From NCBI RefSeq assembly GCF_900090225.1, contig NZ_FMHY01000002.1, positions 3,906,001-3,970,000 of the forward strand: 64,000 bases of DNA. Reading direction: 5' to 3'. Under the pieces are notes generated by a model. That model did no database searches and was not told where the DNA came from. It saw only the letters and a list, made by a program, of their open reading frames with translations. This document shows positions 1 to 8,121 of this stretch, one piece after another. A program made the position numbers and the translations under genes. The DNA comes from Micromonospora eburnea. Its GTDB lineage: Bacteria > Actinomycetota > Actinomycetes > Mycobacteriales > Micromonosporaceae. The number at the start of each line of letters is the position of its first letter. Positions within the stretch are counted from its first letter, which is position 1.

Positions 1-671
1 CCCACTTCAACCCCAACTCGCCGGTGCCCAGCGACTACCAGGCCAACCTCCAGCGGTTCGCCAACCTCGGCATCGACGTGCAGATCACCGAGCTGGACAT
101 CGAGGGTTCCGGCACCGCCCAGGCCGACAACTACAGCCGGGTCATCAAGGCCTGCATGGCCGTGTCCCGCTGCACCGGCATCACCGTCTGGGGCATCCGT
201 GACTCCGACTCGTGGCGTTCCAGCGGCACCCCGCTGCTCTTCGACGCCAGCGGCAACAAGAAGCCCGCGTACACGTCGACCCTCAACGCCCTGAACGGCG
301 GCAGCACGCCGCCGACCACCACGCCCCCGACCACCGCTCCCCCGACGACGGCCCCGCCGACCACCCCGCCGCCGGGGGGCAACGGCTGCACCGCGACCCT
401 GTCCACCAACCAGTGGCAGGGCGGCTTCGTCACCAACGTCACCGTCCGGGCCGGCGCGAACCCGGTCAATGGCTGGGCCGTCACGCTCACCCTGCCCAGC
501 GGTGCGAGCATCACCAACATCTGGAGCGCCACCAACAGCGCCGCCAGCGGCAACGTGACCTTCCGCAACGTCGACTACAACCGCACCATCGCCGCCGGCC
601 AGTCGACCGAGTTCGGCTTCCAGGGCACCGGCAACGCCCCCACCGGCACCCCCACCTGCAGCGCGAGCTGA
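1..671 (+). CDS. Endo-1,4-beta-xylanase (GH10) with C-terminal CBM2, 5' truncated by window edge
   Basis: This is the 3' part (about 222 codons) of a secreted xylanase; the reading frame is open to the window edge. The first ~90 residues are the end of a GH10 TIM barrel: the motif QITELDI carries the catalytic nucleophile Glu, and VWGIRDSDSW is the typical GH10 strand-8 region. A Pro/Thr linker of repeated PPTT units follows at about residues 95-117. The last ~100 residues form a family 2 carbohydrate-binding module: a Cys near each end (GCTATL and PTCSAS), conserved surface Trp residues (NQWQGGF, GWAV, IWSA), and the NV.Y/NRTI pattern. The enzyme should hydrolyse xylan outside the cell while CBM2 anchors it to cellulose or xylan. 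The family calls are firm; the exact substrate is inferred. Confidence 0.95.
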   Translation, partial: HFNPNSPVPSDYQANLQRFANLGIDVQITELDIEGSGTAQADNYSRVIKACMAVSRCTGITVWGIRDSDSWRSSGTPLLFDASGNKKPAYTSTLNALNGGSTPPTTTPPTTAPPTTAPPTTPPPGGNGCTATLSTNQWQGGFVTNVTVRAGANPVNGWAVTLTLPSGASITNIWSATNSAASGNVTFRNVDYNRTIAAGQSTEFGFQGTGNAPTGTPTCSAS

Positions 672-681
672 GCACCCACCC

Positions 682-715
682 GGGGCCCGGCGCGGAAACC
701 ACCGCGCCGGGCCCC
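682..715 (+). terminator. Hairpin terminator after the xylanase gene
   Basis: A perfect 14-bp GC-rich stem (682-695 with 702-715) and a 6-base loop lie 10 bases after the xylanase stop. It lacks a long T tract, as is usual for high-GC actinomycete terminators. Confidence 0.75.
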
Positions 716-828
716 GGCCCGTTTCGTCGGCCTCCTACCCAGGGAGGAGGAAGCCCTCCGACCGCCGGCCGCAACCGGGGCTCCAGGTCGGGGGCTATCC
801 CGTGCCGGGCTCAGCAGCATCTACAGGC

Positions 829-1761
829 ATGACTACCACCACGTTGCGCCGGGCGGCACAGTGGCACCGCCCGATGATGCTCTTCGTCTCGGCGATGGCG
901 GTGCTCGCCGTCGTCTCCGCGGTCGGCGTCTTCGCCGACTCACGCGTACTCACCGGCGTGCCGATCTGGCTCAAGCCGCTCAAGTTCTCCGTGTCCTTCG
1001 TGCTGTACGGCACCACCCTGGCCTGGATGCTGTCCCTGTTGCCGCGACCCAGCCGGATCGCGGGGTGGTCGGCCACGGTCATCGTCGCGATGTCCGTGGT
1101 GGAGATGGTGGTGATCGTCGGTCAGGTGCTGCGCGGCACGACCAGCCATTTCAACGCGACCAGCCCGTTGAACGGCGCCCTGTTCGAGCTGATGGGCGCG
1201 GCGATCATGGTGCTGTTCGCGGCGCATCTCGTCCTCGGGATCGCGGTGCTGCGTCAGCCGATCGCCGACCGGGTCGGCAGGCACGCGGTCGGGCTGGGGC
1301 TCGGCCTTACCCTGCTGGGCATGTTGGTCGCGATACCGATGGTCCTGCCCGGCCAGGCGCCGGGCATCGAAGGCATCTCCGGGGCGCACAGCGTCGGCGT
1401 ACCGGACGGGGGGCCCGGGCTGCCGTTGATCGGCTGGAGCACCACCGGCGGCGACCTGCGGATCGGGCACTTCGTGGGGCTGCACGCGTTGCAGGCGCTG
1501 CCGATCCTGGCGATCCTGCTGAACCGGTTCCTCGGGGCGCGGCTGGACGAGCGCACCCGGGTACGGCTGCTGGTCGTCGCGGGCAGCGCCTACGGCGTAC
1601 TCACGATGCTGCTCACCTGGCAGGCGTTGCGCGGGCAGCCGCTGCTGCGTCCGGACGCGCTCACCCTGGCCGCGCTGGCCGCCCTGGTGGTCGCGACCGC
1701 CACCGCCGTCGGCGTGGTCCTGGCCCGGCTGGGCCGGCCGGAAATGGCGCGGATCGCGTGA
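829..1761 (+). CDS. Polytopic membrane protein of unknown function
   Basis: A 310-residue integral membrane protein with seven or more hydrophobic segments (for example MMLFVSAMAVLAVVSAVGV near the N-terminus, VLYGTTLAWMLSLL, IMVLFAAHLVLGIAVL, and a C-terminal LAALAALVVATATAVGVVL). I recognise no catalytic motif. The ATG at 829 is preferred over an in-frame start at 802 because the mature hydrophobic part begins just after it, although no strong ribosome binding site is visible. Its stop overlaps the next gene's GTG by four bases, so the two are probably translationally coupled. Together with the ABA4-like protein and the following kinase/regulator pair it looks like one operon. A sensing or membrane-maintenance role is inference from position only. 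Confidence 0.8.
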   Translation: MTTTTLRRAAQWHRPMMLFVSAMAVLAVVSAVGVFADSRVLTGVPIWLKPLKFSVSFVLYGTTLAWMLSLLPRPSRIAGWSATVIVAMSVVEMVVIVGQVLRGTTSHFNATSPLNGALFELMGAAIMVLFAAHLVLGIAVLRQPIADRVGRHAVGLGLGLTLLGMLVAIPMVLPGQAPGIEGISGAHSVGVPDGGPGLPLIGWSTTGGDLRIGHFVGLHALQALPILAILLNRFLGARLDERTRVRLLVVAGSAYGVLTMLLTWQALRGQPLLRPDALTLAALAALVVATATAVGVVLARLGRPEMARIA

Positions 1762-2213
1762 CCGGGGCGCTGTTCACGCTGACGTTCGCGGTGGCCGCGC
1801 CGTTCTGGGCGCTGATGATCCTGCTGCCGCGCTGGGTCTGGACCGCCCGGATCATCGCGTCACCGCTGATCGTGGCCCCGGTCCTGGCGATCTACGCGAT
1901 CCTGGTGATCCCGGCGTTCGACGAGGTACTGCCGGCCGTGACGGCACCGACCCTGGACGGCGTACGCGATCTGCTCGGCACGGCCGACGGTGCCGCGGCG
2001 GGCTGGGCACACATGATCGCGTTCGATCTGTTCGTCGGCAGGTGGGCGTGGCTCGACAGCCGCGAACGGCGGGTGCCGGCGCTGGTCATGGCACCGGTGC
2101 TGCTGCTGACGATCCTGCTCGGACCGCTCGGGCTGGCCGCCTACCTCGGGCTCCGGACCCGGTGGGCACGGCCGGCGGTGGTACGTGACTCCGAGCCGCA
2201 GCGCCTAGGCTGA
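1758..2213 (+). CDS. ABA4-like (DUF4281) membrane protein
   Basis: A 151-residue protein with four predicted transmembrane helices. The segment WAHMIAFDLFVGRWAWLDSRER is the hallmark of the ABA4-like/DUF4281 family, named after the Arabidopsis neoxanthin-synthesis protein. Bacterial members are common in actinomycetes and have no settled function. The GTG start overlaps the stop of the upstream membrane protein (GTGA), which decides the start. The stop is four bases before the histidine kinase ATG, so it is cotranscribed with a two-component system. Family assignment rests on the conserved FDLFVGRW core; any link to carotenoids is not supported by neighbours. Confidence 0.82.
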   Translation: MTGALFTLTFAVAAPFWALMILLPRWVWTARIIASPLIVAPVLAIYAILVIPAFDEVLPAVTAPTLDGVRDLLGTADGAAAGWAHMIAFDLFVGRWAWLDSRERRVPALVMAPVLLLTILLGPLGLAAYLGLRTRWARPAVVRDSEPQRLG

Positions 2214-2217
2214 CCTG

Positions 2218-3495
2218 ATGGGGTGGCTGCGACGGCTGTTCGACGAGCGCGACAAGCTCGTACGGACGGTGCTGCTCGACCTCAGCGGCGTCGGCTATCT
2301 GGTCTTCAGCACCCACGACGGGCGCGCACAGTCGGTGACCCAGTGGGTCCTCGCGGTGGTCGCCTTCACCGTCGCGCTGTTGCTGCACCGCCGGCCGGTG
2401 GTGAACCTGGTCGGGCAGGCCGCGCTGTTGCTGGTCGCGATCTGCTCGATCAGCGACATCACGATCAATCAGGTGGGCGCCAGCTGGGCGCTGCTCGAGG
2501 CCACCATGTCGGCGCGCCGAGCGCGGAGCATCTGGCTGGCCGCCGGGCTACTGGTCGCGGTCGACCTGACCGACTCGATCGGCGATCCCCTCGACCGGGT
2601 CCTCTCCGGCGTCTTCGGGCTGAGTGTCGAGGTCGGCGTCCCGCTGCTGCTCGGCCTGGTCATCCGGACCAGCCGGGAACTCGGCCGGCAGGCCGAGGAG
2701 CGGCTGGAGGAGGAGCGGCGCCGGCGCGCCTCGGAGAGCCGTGCCGCGCGGGCCGACGAACGCAGCGCGATCGCCCGCGAGCTGCACGACGTGGTCGCCC
2801 ATCACGTGGCATCGATGGTGCTGCGGGTCGGCGTGGCGCGGCACGTGCTCACCGACCTGGACCCACGGGTGAGCGAGGTGTTCGACGACGTGCACGGCAC
2901 GGGCACCGCGGCCCTGGCCGATCTACGCCGACTGGTCGCGGTGCTGCGGGACCCGGACGGCATCCGGGGCGACGCGGCACTCACCGCGATCGACCCGTCG
3001 GCGCTGCCGGCCGCGCTCGGCGCGGCGGTCGACCGGGCCCGGCAGGCCGGTGTCACGGTGGAGACCGACATCGACCCCGCGGTCGGCTCACTCGACGCGG
3101 TGCGGGGCATGGCGGTGTTACGACTGACCCAGGAGGCACTGACCAACGTGGCCAAGCACGCCGGCACGTCCGCACTGGCCCGCCTGTCGGTCACCGTGGT
3201 CGACGGGGCTGTCCACTGGGAGGTCTCGGACGACGGGGGTGGCTGGGTGTCCGCGGCGGTGCCGTCCGGTGGCGGCCACGGCATCACCGGAATGCGCGAG
3301 CGCGTCGAGGTCCTCGGCGGTCAGCTCGACGCGGGTCCGACCGGCGCGGGTTGGCGGGTGAGCAGCGTCCTCCCGTCGGCTCTCCCACCGCCCGCCGCCG
3401 CGCCGGCTCCTGCGCCCGTCGCGCCCGCCGGCCCGCCACCCGCACCGCGCGAGCACGACGCCCCAGCGGGGCCGCACGCGCCGGAGTTGGCATGA
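2218..3495 (+). CDS. NarL/DesK-type sensor histidine kinase
   Basis: A 425-residue membrane histidine kinase. The N-terminal ~150 residues contain four to five hydrophobic helices and no large extracellular loop, so it may sense membrane state or a partner protein. A short basic/acidic coiled stretch (about 153-180) leads to the HisKA_3 dimerisation helix, ERSAIARELHDVVAHH, with phospho-acceptor His190. The HATPase domain shows the N-box (LTQEALTNVAKHA) and the G-box DGGGW...GGGHGITGMRERV. The C-terminus ends in an unusual Ala/Pro-rich tail of ~45 residues. The stop overlaps the regulator's start (ATGA), so both are made from one message. The signal is unknown. Confidence 0.95.
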   Translation: MGWLRRLFDERDKLVRTVLLDLSGVGYLVFSTHDGRAQSVTQWVLAVVAFTVALLLHRRPVVNLVGQAALLLVAICSISDITINQVGASWALLEATMSARRARSIWLAAGLLVAVDLTDSIGDPLDRVLSGVFGLSVEVGVPLLLGLVIRTSRELGRQAEERLEEERRRRASESRAARADERSAIARELHDVVAHHVASMVLRVGVARHVLTDLDPRVSEVFDDVHGTGTAALADLRRLVAVLRDPDGIRGDAALTAIDPSALPAALGAAVDRARQAGVTVETDIDPAVGSLDAVRGMAVLRLTQEALTNVAKHAGTSALARLSVTVVDGAVHWEVSDDGGGWVSAAVPSGGGHGITGMRERVEVLGGQLDAGPTGAGWRVSSVLPSALPPPAAAPAPAPVAPAGPPPAPREHDAPAGPHAPELA

Positions 3496-4118
3496 TCCGC
3501 GTCCTGCTGGTGGACGACCAGCACCTCATCCGCGCCGGCCTGCGCATGCTCTGCGACGCCCAGCCCGACATCGAGGTCGTCGGCGAGGCCGACAACGGCC
3601 GGGAGGCCGTCTCCCTCGCCGCGCGGCTCCTGCCCGACGTGGTCGTCATGGACCTGCGCATGCCCGGTGTCGACGGGATCACCGCGACCAGCCGTATCCT
3701 CGCCGAACGCCCCGGCACGCGGGTCCTCGTGCTGACCACGTTCGGCGACGACGACCACCTCTATCCGGCGCTGACCGCGGGCGCCTGCGGCTTCCTGCTC
3801 AAGGACGCCCCGCCGGCCGACCTGCTGGACGGCGTCCGCCGGGCCGCCGTGGGCGACAGCCCGTTCAGCCAGGAGGTGCTGCGGCGCCTGGTCCAGCGCG
3901 CGGTGCACGCCCGCGCCGGTTCGCCCCCACCTCCCCAGGGCCTGACCGCACGCGAGCAGGACGTGCTGAACCTGGTCGCGGAGGGCCTGTCCAACACGGA
4001 GATCGCCGACCGGCTGCACATCGGCGTCACCACGGTCAAGACCCACATCACCAGCCTGATGACCAAGACCGGCAGCCCCAACCGGGTACGCCTTGCCCTG
4101 TTCGCCCGCGGCGTCTGA
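3492..4118 (+). CDS. NarL/FixJ-type response regulator
   Basis: A 208-residue response regulator, cognate partner of the kinase whose stop codon overlaps its ATG. The receiver domain (1-120) has the acidic pair DD at 8-9, phospho-acceptor Asp54 in VVVMDLRMPG, a Thr in LTTFGD and Lys in FLLKDAPP. The C-terminal LuxR-type helix-turn-helix (about 146-205) shows LTAREQDVLNLVAEGLSNTEIA and VKTHITSLMTK. It should bind DNA as a phosphorylated dimer; the likely target includes its own four-gene operon, but no operator could be identified. It converges on the channel gene with only 27 bases between. Confidence 0.95.
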   Translation: MIRVLLVDDQHLIRAGLRMLCDAQPDIEVVGEADNGREAVSLAARLLPDVVVMDLRMPGVDGITATSRILAERPGTRVLVLTTFGDDDHLYPALTAGACGFLLKDAPPADLLDGVRRAAVGDSPFSQEVLRRLVQRAVHARAGSPPPPQGLTAREQDVLNLVAEGLSNTEIADRLHIGVTTVKTHITSLMTKTGSPNRVRLALFARGV

Positions 4119-4145
4119 GCCTGGCCCGCCCCGACGGGCGGCCGT

Positions 4146-5084
4146 TCACCCGGGCGGCCGGTCCCGGGGGCTCGGCCTCGGTTGTCCGTCCTTGCGGTCG
4201 ATCTGTAGTTCCCGCTCCAGTTGGGCCACCACCGTACGCAGGTCGTCCAGCCGCTGACTGATCATGATCCGGTCGATGTGGTCCGGTACGCCGTCGCGGT
4301 CCTCGTCGACCGCCATCCGTTCGGTCATCTCCAGCCGGCGGGCCTCCTCCATCGAGTTCACGATCACCGCGATCAGGATGTTCAGCAGCAGGTTGACGGT
4401 GAGCACCACGTAGCTGACGTAGTAGACGAGGGTCCACGGCGACAGCTCCACGCCCTGCTGGATCAGGTCGGGCAGGTTCTCCAGGGACAGCAGCACGAAC
4501 AGGGTCAGCACGGCCTGCCCGATGGTGCCGTACTGCTCGGGATAGGCGTCCTTGAAGATGAGCCAGCCGGCCATGCCGTACACGTACAGGGAGACCAGGG
4601 CGAGGGCGAGGAAGCCGCCGACGCCGGGAAGGCTGCGCAGCAGGGCAACCACGATGGTGCGCAACCCGGGTGAGAAGCGCACCAGTCGCAGCACCCGGGC
4701 GATGCGGATCACCCGCAGGGCGGCGGACTCGCCGTGCAGGCCGGGGATGAACGCCGCGGCGATCACCACGAAGTCGAAGACGTTCCACCCGTGCCGGAAG
4801 AAGTCCTGCGGCCGGCGCCCGTGCGCCAGCACCCGGATGGCGATCTCGATGACGAACACCGTACGGAAGAACCACTCCAGCGCCCGCAGCAGCGTCCCGA
4901 GCGAGCCCGCGTGCGGGTAGGTCTCGACGCCGAGCAGCAGCGCGTTGACGCCGATGACGACGACGATGACCAGGTCGAACCACCGTGATTCCACGATGCC
5001 CGTACACCGTCGGGCCAGGTACGCCAGCCGGGACGGGGAGGCGGCCGAAGCGGCTCGTTGGCGTGGTAGCGGCTGCTCGCTCAC
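4146..5084 (-). CDS. Single-domain voltage-gated cation channel (BacNaV-like) with acidic DxDxDG loop
   Basis: An ion transport protein of about 312 residues with six transmembrane helices. S4 is clear: RVIRIARVLRLVRF has Arg at every third position (voltage sensor). The pore region reads TLFVLLSLENLPDL: the Glu typical of bacterial sodium channels is kept, but the usual Thr and Trp of the FxxxTxExW filter are replaced by Ser and Leu. S6 ends ILIAVIVNSMEEA. After it comes DEDRDGVPDHID, an EF-hand/thrombospondin-3-like calcium loop, then a short coiled coil (QRLDDLRTVVAQLEREL). The GTG at 5084 (or the adjacent GTG at 5087) follows a GAGG ribosome site; a frame extension to 5222 is unlikely coding. 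Ion selectivity and calcium binding are inference. Confidence 0.88.
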   Translation of the reverse strand: MSEQPLPRQRAASAASPSRLAYLARRCTGIVESRWFDLVIVVVIGVNALLLGVETYPHAGSLGTLLRALEWFFRTVFVIEIAIRVLAHGRRPQDFFRHGWNVFDFVVIAAAFIPGLHGESAALRVIRIARVLRLVRFSPGLRTIVVALLRSLPGVGGFLALALVSLYVYGMAGWLIFKDAYPEQYGTIGQAVLTLFVLLSLENLPDLIQQGVELSPWTLVYYVSYVVLTVNLLLNILIAVIVNSMEEARRLEMTERMAVDEDRDGVPDHIDRIMISQRLDDLRTVVAQLERELQIDRKDGQPRPSPRDRPPG

Positions 5085-5308
5085 CACTGCGTCCTCGTCG
5101 CGGCCGCCGACGTGACGGCCATGCCCCATACGGCAGCGGCCCGGTCGGCGACGGGCGATCGACGCCCTGCCGCACTCCGGTCCGATCCGGGCGGCCGATC
5201 CTGTTCTGCCGACGAGGAACACGCCACGGCCTCGACGTGGGGCGGCGGCAACGGCGGGAAGATCACCCGGTCAGCCTACGGGTGCCCGTCCCCTACGGCG
5301 CGAGGTCG

Positions 5309-5968
5309 TTACGGCTCGATCAGGCCGGCCCGGATGGCGTAGCGGGTCAACTCCAGCCGATCCCGCAGCCCGAGCTTGTGCAGCAGGTTGGCGCGGTGCC
5401 GTTCCACCGTCTTGACACTGATGAACAGCACGTCCGCGATCTGCTTGGACGAGTAGCCCTCCGCCACCAACTTCAGGACCTCTTCCTCCCGGTCGGTGAT
5501 GGCCCGGCCGGGCGGGTCGTCGCCCTTGGCAACCCGTTCGAGGTAGTTGCGGATCAGCGCGTTGACCGCACCGGGATACAGGAACGGTTCACCGCGCACG
5601 GCGGCGCGGCACGCCTCCACCAGGTCACGATCCGCGACGGACTTCAGCACGTACCCGGAGGCCCCGGCCTTCAGCGCCTCGAAGAAGTACTGCTCGTTGT
5701 CGTACATGGTCAGGATCAGGATGCGCATCTCGGGCAGCAGCCGGGACAGCTCCCGGGCCGCCTGCAGGCCGGTGAGGCGCGGCATGGCGATGTCCAGGAT
5801 CGCCAGGTCGGGCCGCTCGACACGGGCCCGGGCGATCGCCTCGGCGCCGTCGGCCGTCTCGGCGACCACGGACAGGTCCGGCTCGTTGTCGAGGATCAGT
5901 CGCACCCCGCGCCGGACCAGGGCGTGATCGTCGGCGAGCAGGATGCGCACGGGTCGGGTCTCACCCAT
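5309..5968 (-). CDS. NarL/FixJ-type response regulator
   Basis: A 219-residue response regulator. The receiver domain shows ADDH at 12-15, phospho-acceptor Asp59 in LAILDIAMPR, and Lys in GYVLKSVADRD. The LuxR-type HTH at the C-terminus reads ITDREEEVLKLVAEGYSSKQIADVLFISVKTVERHRANLLHKLGL in sequence blocks. The ATG at 5968 is chosen over an extension to 6022 because AGGAG lies 9 bases upstream and the kinase gene ends at 5961, giving an 8-base overlap. It is the partner of the adjacent kinase. The architecture resembles DevR/NarL-type regulators; target genes are unknown, but the divergent KhtT-like gene and the neighbouring channel are plausible candidates. Confidence 0.94.
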   Translation of the reverse strand: MGETRPVRILLADDHALVRRGVRLILDNEPDLSVVAETADGAEAIARARVERPDLAILDIAMPRLTGLQAARELSRLLPEMRILILTMYDNEQYFFEALKAGASGYVLKSVADRDLVEACRAAVRGEPFLYPGAVNALIRNYLERVAKGDDPPGRAITDREEEVLKLVAEGYSSKQIADVLFISVKTVERHRANLLHKLGLRDRLELTRYAIRAGLIEP

Positions 5969-6920
5969 CGGCAACCGGCTCCTGACTGCTGGGGACCTGT
6001 AACCGTACCTGGCTGCCGGCACCGCTCGCCGGCCCCACGGTCAGCTCCGCGCCGATGAGCAGCGCCCGCTCCCGCATCCCCCGGATGCCGGCACCCTCCG
6101 CCGTGTCGCCCAGCCCGCGGCCGTCGTCGCGGATGCACAACTCCACGCCGCCCGGTCGACGGCGCAGGGTGAGGAAGACGTGGCGGGCCTCGGCGTGGCG
6201 GGCGGTGTTGGTCAGTGCCTCCTGAGCGACCCGGTAGAGCACCAGTTCAGCCTCCTCGCCCAGTTCGGGGAGGTCGTTGTCGACGCTGGGTCGCACGGTC
6301 AGCCCCGCCGTGGCGAACTCGCCGGCCAGGGCCTTCAGCGCGCTGGCCAGGCCGAGTTCCTCCAGCACACCGGGGCGCAGCCGGCGAGCGATCCGGCGGA
6401 TCTCGTCCAGGCTGTTACGGGTCGTCTCCTGCACCTGGTGCAACTGCTCCCGCACCGCGGGCGGCGCCTGGTCGGCCACGCGTTTGAGTTCGAGCAGGAC
6501 GGCCGTGAGGGTCTGCCCGATCTCGTCGTGCAGTTCCTGAGCGATGCGGCGCCGCTCGGCCTCCTGGGCGGACAGGGCGCGGGCGGAGCTGGTGGCGCGC
6601 TCGGCCTCCAGCCGATCGAGCATGGTGTTGAAGGCACGGATCAGCGCGGCGATGCCGTCGTGGCCGGTGACCGCCAGGCGATGCCCCGGGCGCAGCAGGT
6701 CGATGGTGCCCATGGTGCGGCTGAGTCGTTCCAGCGGGGCCAGACCGATGCGCAGCAGCACCGCGTTGGCCACCAACATGGCGGAGAGCCCACCGAACAG
6801 GATGAACGCCTCGGTCAGCAGCACCGGGGTGGACACGGTGACCGGGCCGAGCATGAGCAGCGCCAGGGCCACCGCGAGCACCACCGCGTTGAGCAGGAAG
6901 ATCCGCCAGAACAGCGACAC
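5961..6920 (-). CDS. HAMP-containing NarL-type histidine kinase
   Basis: A 319-residue kinase with two N-terminal transmembrane helices (residues ~5-27 and 33-57) and almost no periplasmic loop, followed by HAMP (about 58-112). HisKA_3 reads ERRRIAQELHDEIGQTLTA with phospho-acceptor His131. HATPase shows VLYRVAQEALTNTARHA and DGRGLG...GIRGMRERA. GTG at 6920 is chosen because GGAGG sits 9 bases upstream and the hydrophobic N-terminus begins there; a longer frame to 7346 would run through the divergent gene's promoter. With such a short external loop it may sense membrane or intracellular signals. It overlaps its response regulator by 8 bases. Confidence 0.93.
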   Translation of the reverse strand: MSLFWRIFLLNAVVLAVALALLMLGPVTVSTPVLLTEAFILFGGLSAMLVANAVLLRIGLAPLERLSRTMGTIDLLRPGHRLAVTGHDGIAALIRAFNTMLDRLEAERATSSARALSAQEAERRRIAQELHDEIGQTLTAVLLELKRVADQAPPAVREQLHQVQETTRNSLDEIRRIARRLRPGVLEELGLASALKALAGEFATAGLTVRPSVDNDLPELGEEAELVLYRVAQEALTNTARHAEARHVFLTLRRRPGGVELCIRDDGRGLGDTAEGAGIRGMRERALLIGAELTVGPASGAGSQVRLQVPSSQEPVADG

Positions 6921-7157
6921 TCGGGGTGGCCTCCTCGTGGGTGTGGTCCGGTTGGCCCGCCCGCCGGCCGGGCCACTTCCGACCGTAGCCGCACCAGCCT
7001 GACTCGCCCTCGGACGGCTGTCGATCGGGGCGGACACCCATTTGGCCATGGGGGCGCGGCCCCGAATGGGTGGGCCACCCTCGTGATTTGGGTGACGGCA
7101 CGGATGGTGGCCGCCCGGTCGCCGGAGGAGGCTGGAACCCGGCACCGAGGGAGGGTG

Positions 7158-7658
7158 ATGGAGATCATGAAAATCGAACGCACCGCGTTGCCCGGCGTCG
7201 GCATCAACCACACCACCACCACCGCCGACGGCCAGCGTCTCGGCGTCATCTGCCACCTCACCGGCCGCCGCGACCTCGTCTTCTACGACCCGGAGGATCC
7301 GCAGGCGGTCGCCGCCACGGTCGTCCTCCAGGCCGACGAGTCGCACCAGATCGCCGATCTACTCGACGCCACGATCACCATCGACCACGTCGCCCACCTC
7401 GAACAGCAGATCACCGGCATCACCGCGGCCCGCATCCGGATACCGGCGGGATCCGCCTACGCGGACCGCCCCATCCGCGACACCCGCGCCCACGCGGGCG
7501 CATTGATCGTGGCCGTCATCCACGACCAGGGGATCACCACCGCACCCGACTCCGACCTCGTGCTCCGCCACGGCGACACCGTCGTCGCCGTCGGCGACCA
7601 GGACGCCATCACCGCGCTGGCCGACCGCCTCACCGCGGAGCACCCACCCGTGAGGTGA
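7158..7658 (+). CDS. KhtT-like cation:proton antiporter regulatory subunit (TrkA-C domain)
   Basis: A 166-residue soluble protein. Residues 1-70 form the N-terminal domain typical of KhtT/antiporter regulatory subunits (ERTALPGVGINHTTTTADGQRLGVICH). Residues ~90-160 form a TrkA-C/RCK-C ligand-binding domain (AGALIVAVI...SDLVLRHGDTVVAVGDQDAI). In Bacillus-type KhtTU systems such a subunit binds cyclic di-AMP or protons and gates a K+/H+ antiporter encoded beside it. No antiporter gene is adjacent here. GGGAGGG lies just upstream; ATG 7158 and ATG 7167 are both possible starts. It is divergent from a histidine kinase operon. A trans-acting role on a distant antiporter is inference. Confidence 0.85.
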   Translation: MEIMKIERTALPGVGINHTTTTADGQRLGVICHLTGRRDLVFYDPEDPQAVAATVVLQADESHQIADLLDATITIDHVAHLEQQITGITAARIRIPAGSAYADRPIRDTRAHAGALIVAVIHDQGITTAPDSDLVLRHGDTVVAVGDQDAITALADRLTAEHPPVR

Positions 7659-7716
7659 TCACGAAGTCGGCTGATCCACTCGGCAGCGGTGACCGCGGGA
7701 ACCCGTTGACGCGACG

Positions 7717-8121
7717 TCACCCGGCGCACTGCGCGCAGGTGCCGAAGATCTCCAGGGTGTGGCCGACATCGGTGAACCCGTGCTGGCTCGCGACCTGATC
7801 GGCCCAGCGCTCCACCGCCGGGCCGGCCACCTCGACCGTGCGCCCACACTGCCGGCAGACCAGGTGGTGGTGGTGCCGGCTCTGGCTGCACCGGCGGAAG
7901 AGCTGCTCGCCGCCGGGCAGCCGGGTCGAGTCGATCTCACCGGTGTCGACCAGCAGTTGCAGGGTCCGGTAGACGGTGGTCAACCCCACCCGCGCCTTGC
8001 GGGCGACGAGCATCTGGTGCAGCTGCTGCGCGGTGTGGAAGCCCTCCACCTCGCGCAGCAGCGCCAGCACCTCAGCGCGCTGCCGAGTGTTCCGGGTCAC
8101 CTTCGGGATCGCCTGGGTCAC
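7717..8121 (-). CDS. Fur-family repressor, probably zinc-responsive (Zur/FurB-like)
   Basis: A 134-residue Fur-family protein. The N-terminal winged helix has TTVYRTLQLLVDTGEI; the dimerisation domain has RHHHHLVCRQCGRTVEV and a C-terminal CAQC pair, which with CRQC forms the Cys4 structural zinc site. The HHHH cluster and ERWADQVASQHGF are typical of Zur/FurB rather than FurA. GTG 8121 is supported by a GGAG upstream and the usual family length; an extension to 8184 is poor in conserved sequence. No znuABC-like genes are adjacent, so the zinc assignment is based on sequence pattern. It should act as a metal-dependent transcriptional repressor. Confidence 0.88.
   Translation of the reverse strand: MTQAIPKVTRNTRQRAEVLALLREVEGFHTAQQLHQMLVARKARVGLTTVYRTLQLLVDTGEIDSTRLPGGEQLFRRCSQSRHHHHLVCRQCGRTVEVAGPAVERWADQVASQHGFTDVGHTLEIFGTCAQCAG

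Noticed and set aside
302..372. Short tandem repeats of CCGACC-like units resembling a satellite or CRISPR-like array
   Set aside because: They encode the Pro/Thr linker of the xylanase between catalytic domain and CBM2; unit length and sequence vary and there are no spacers.
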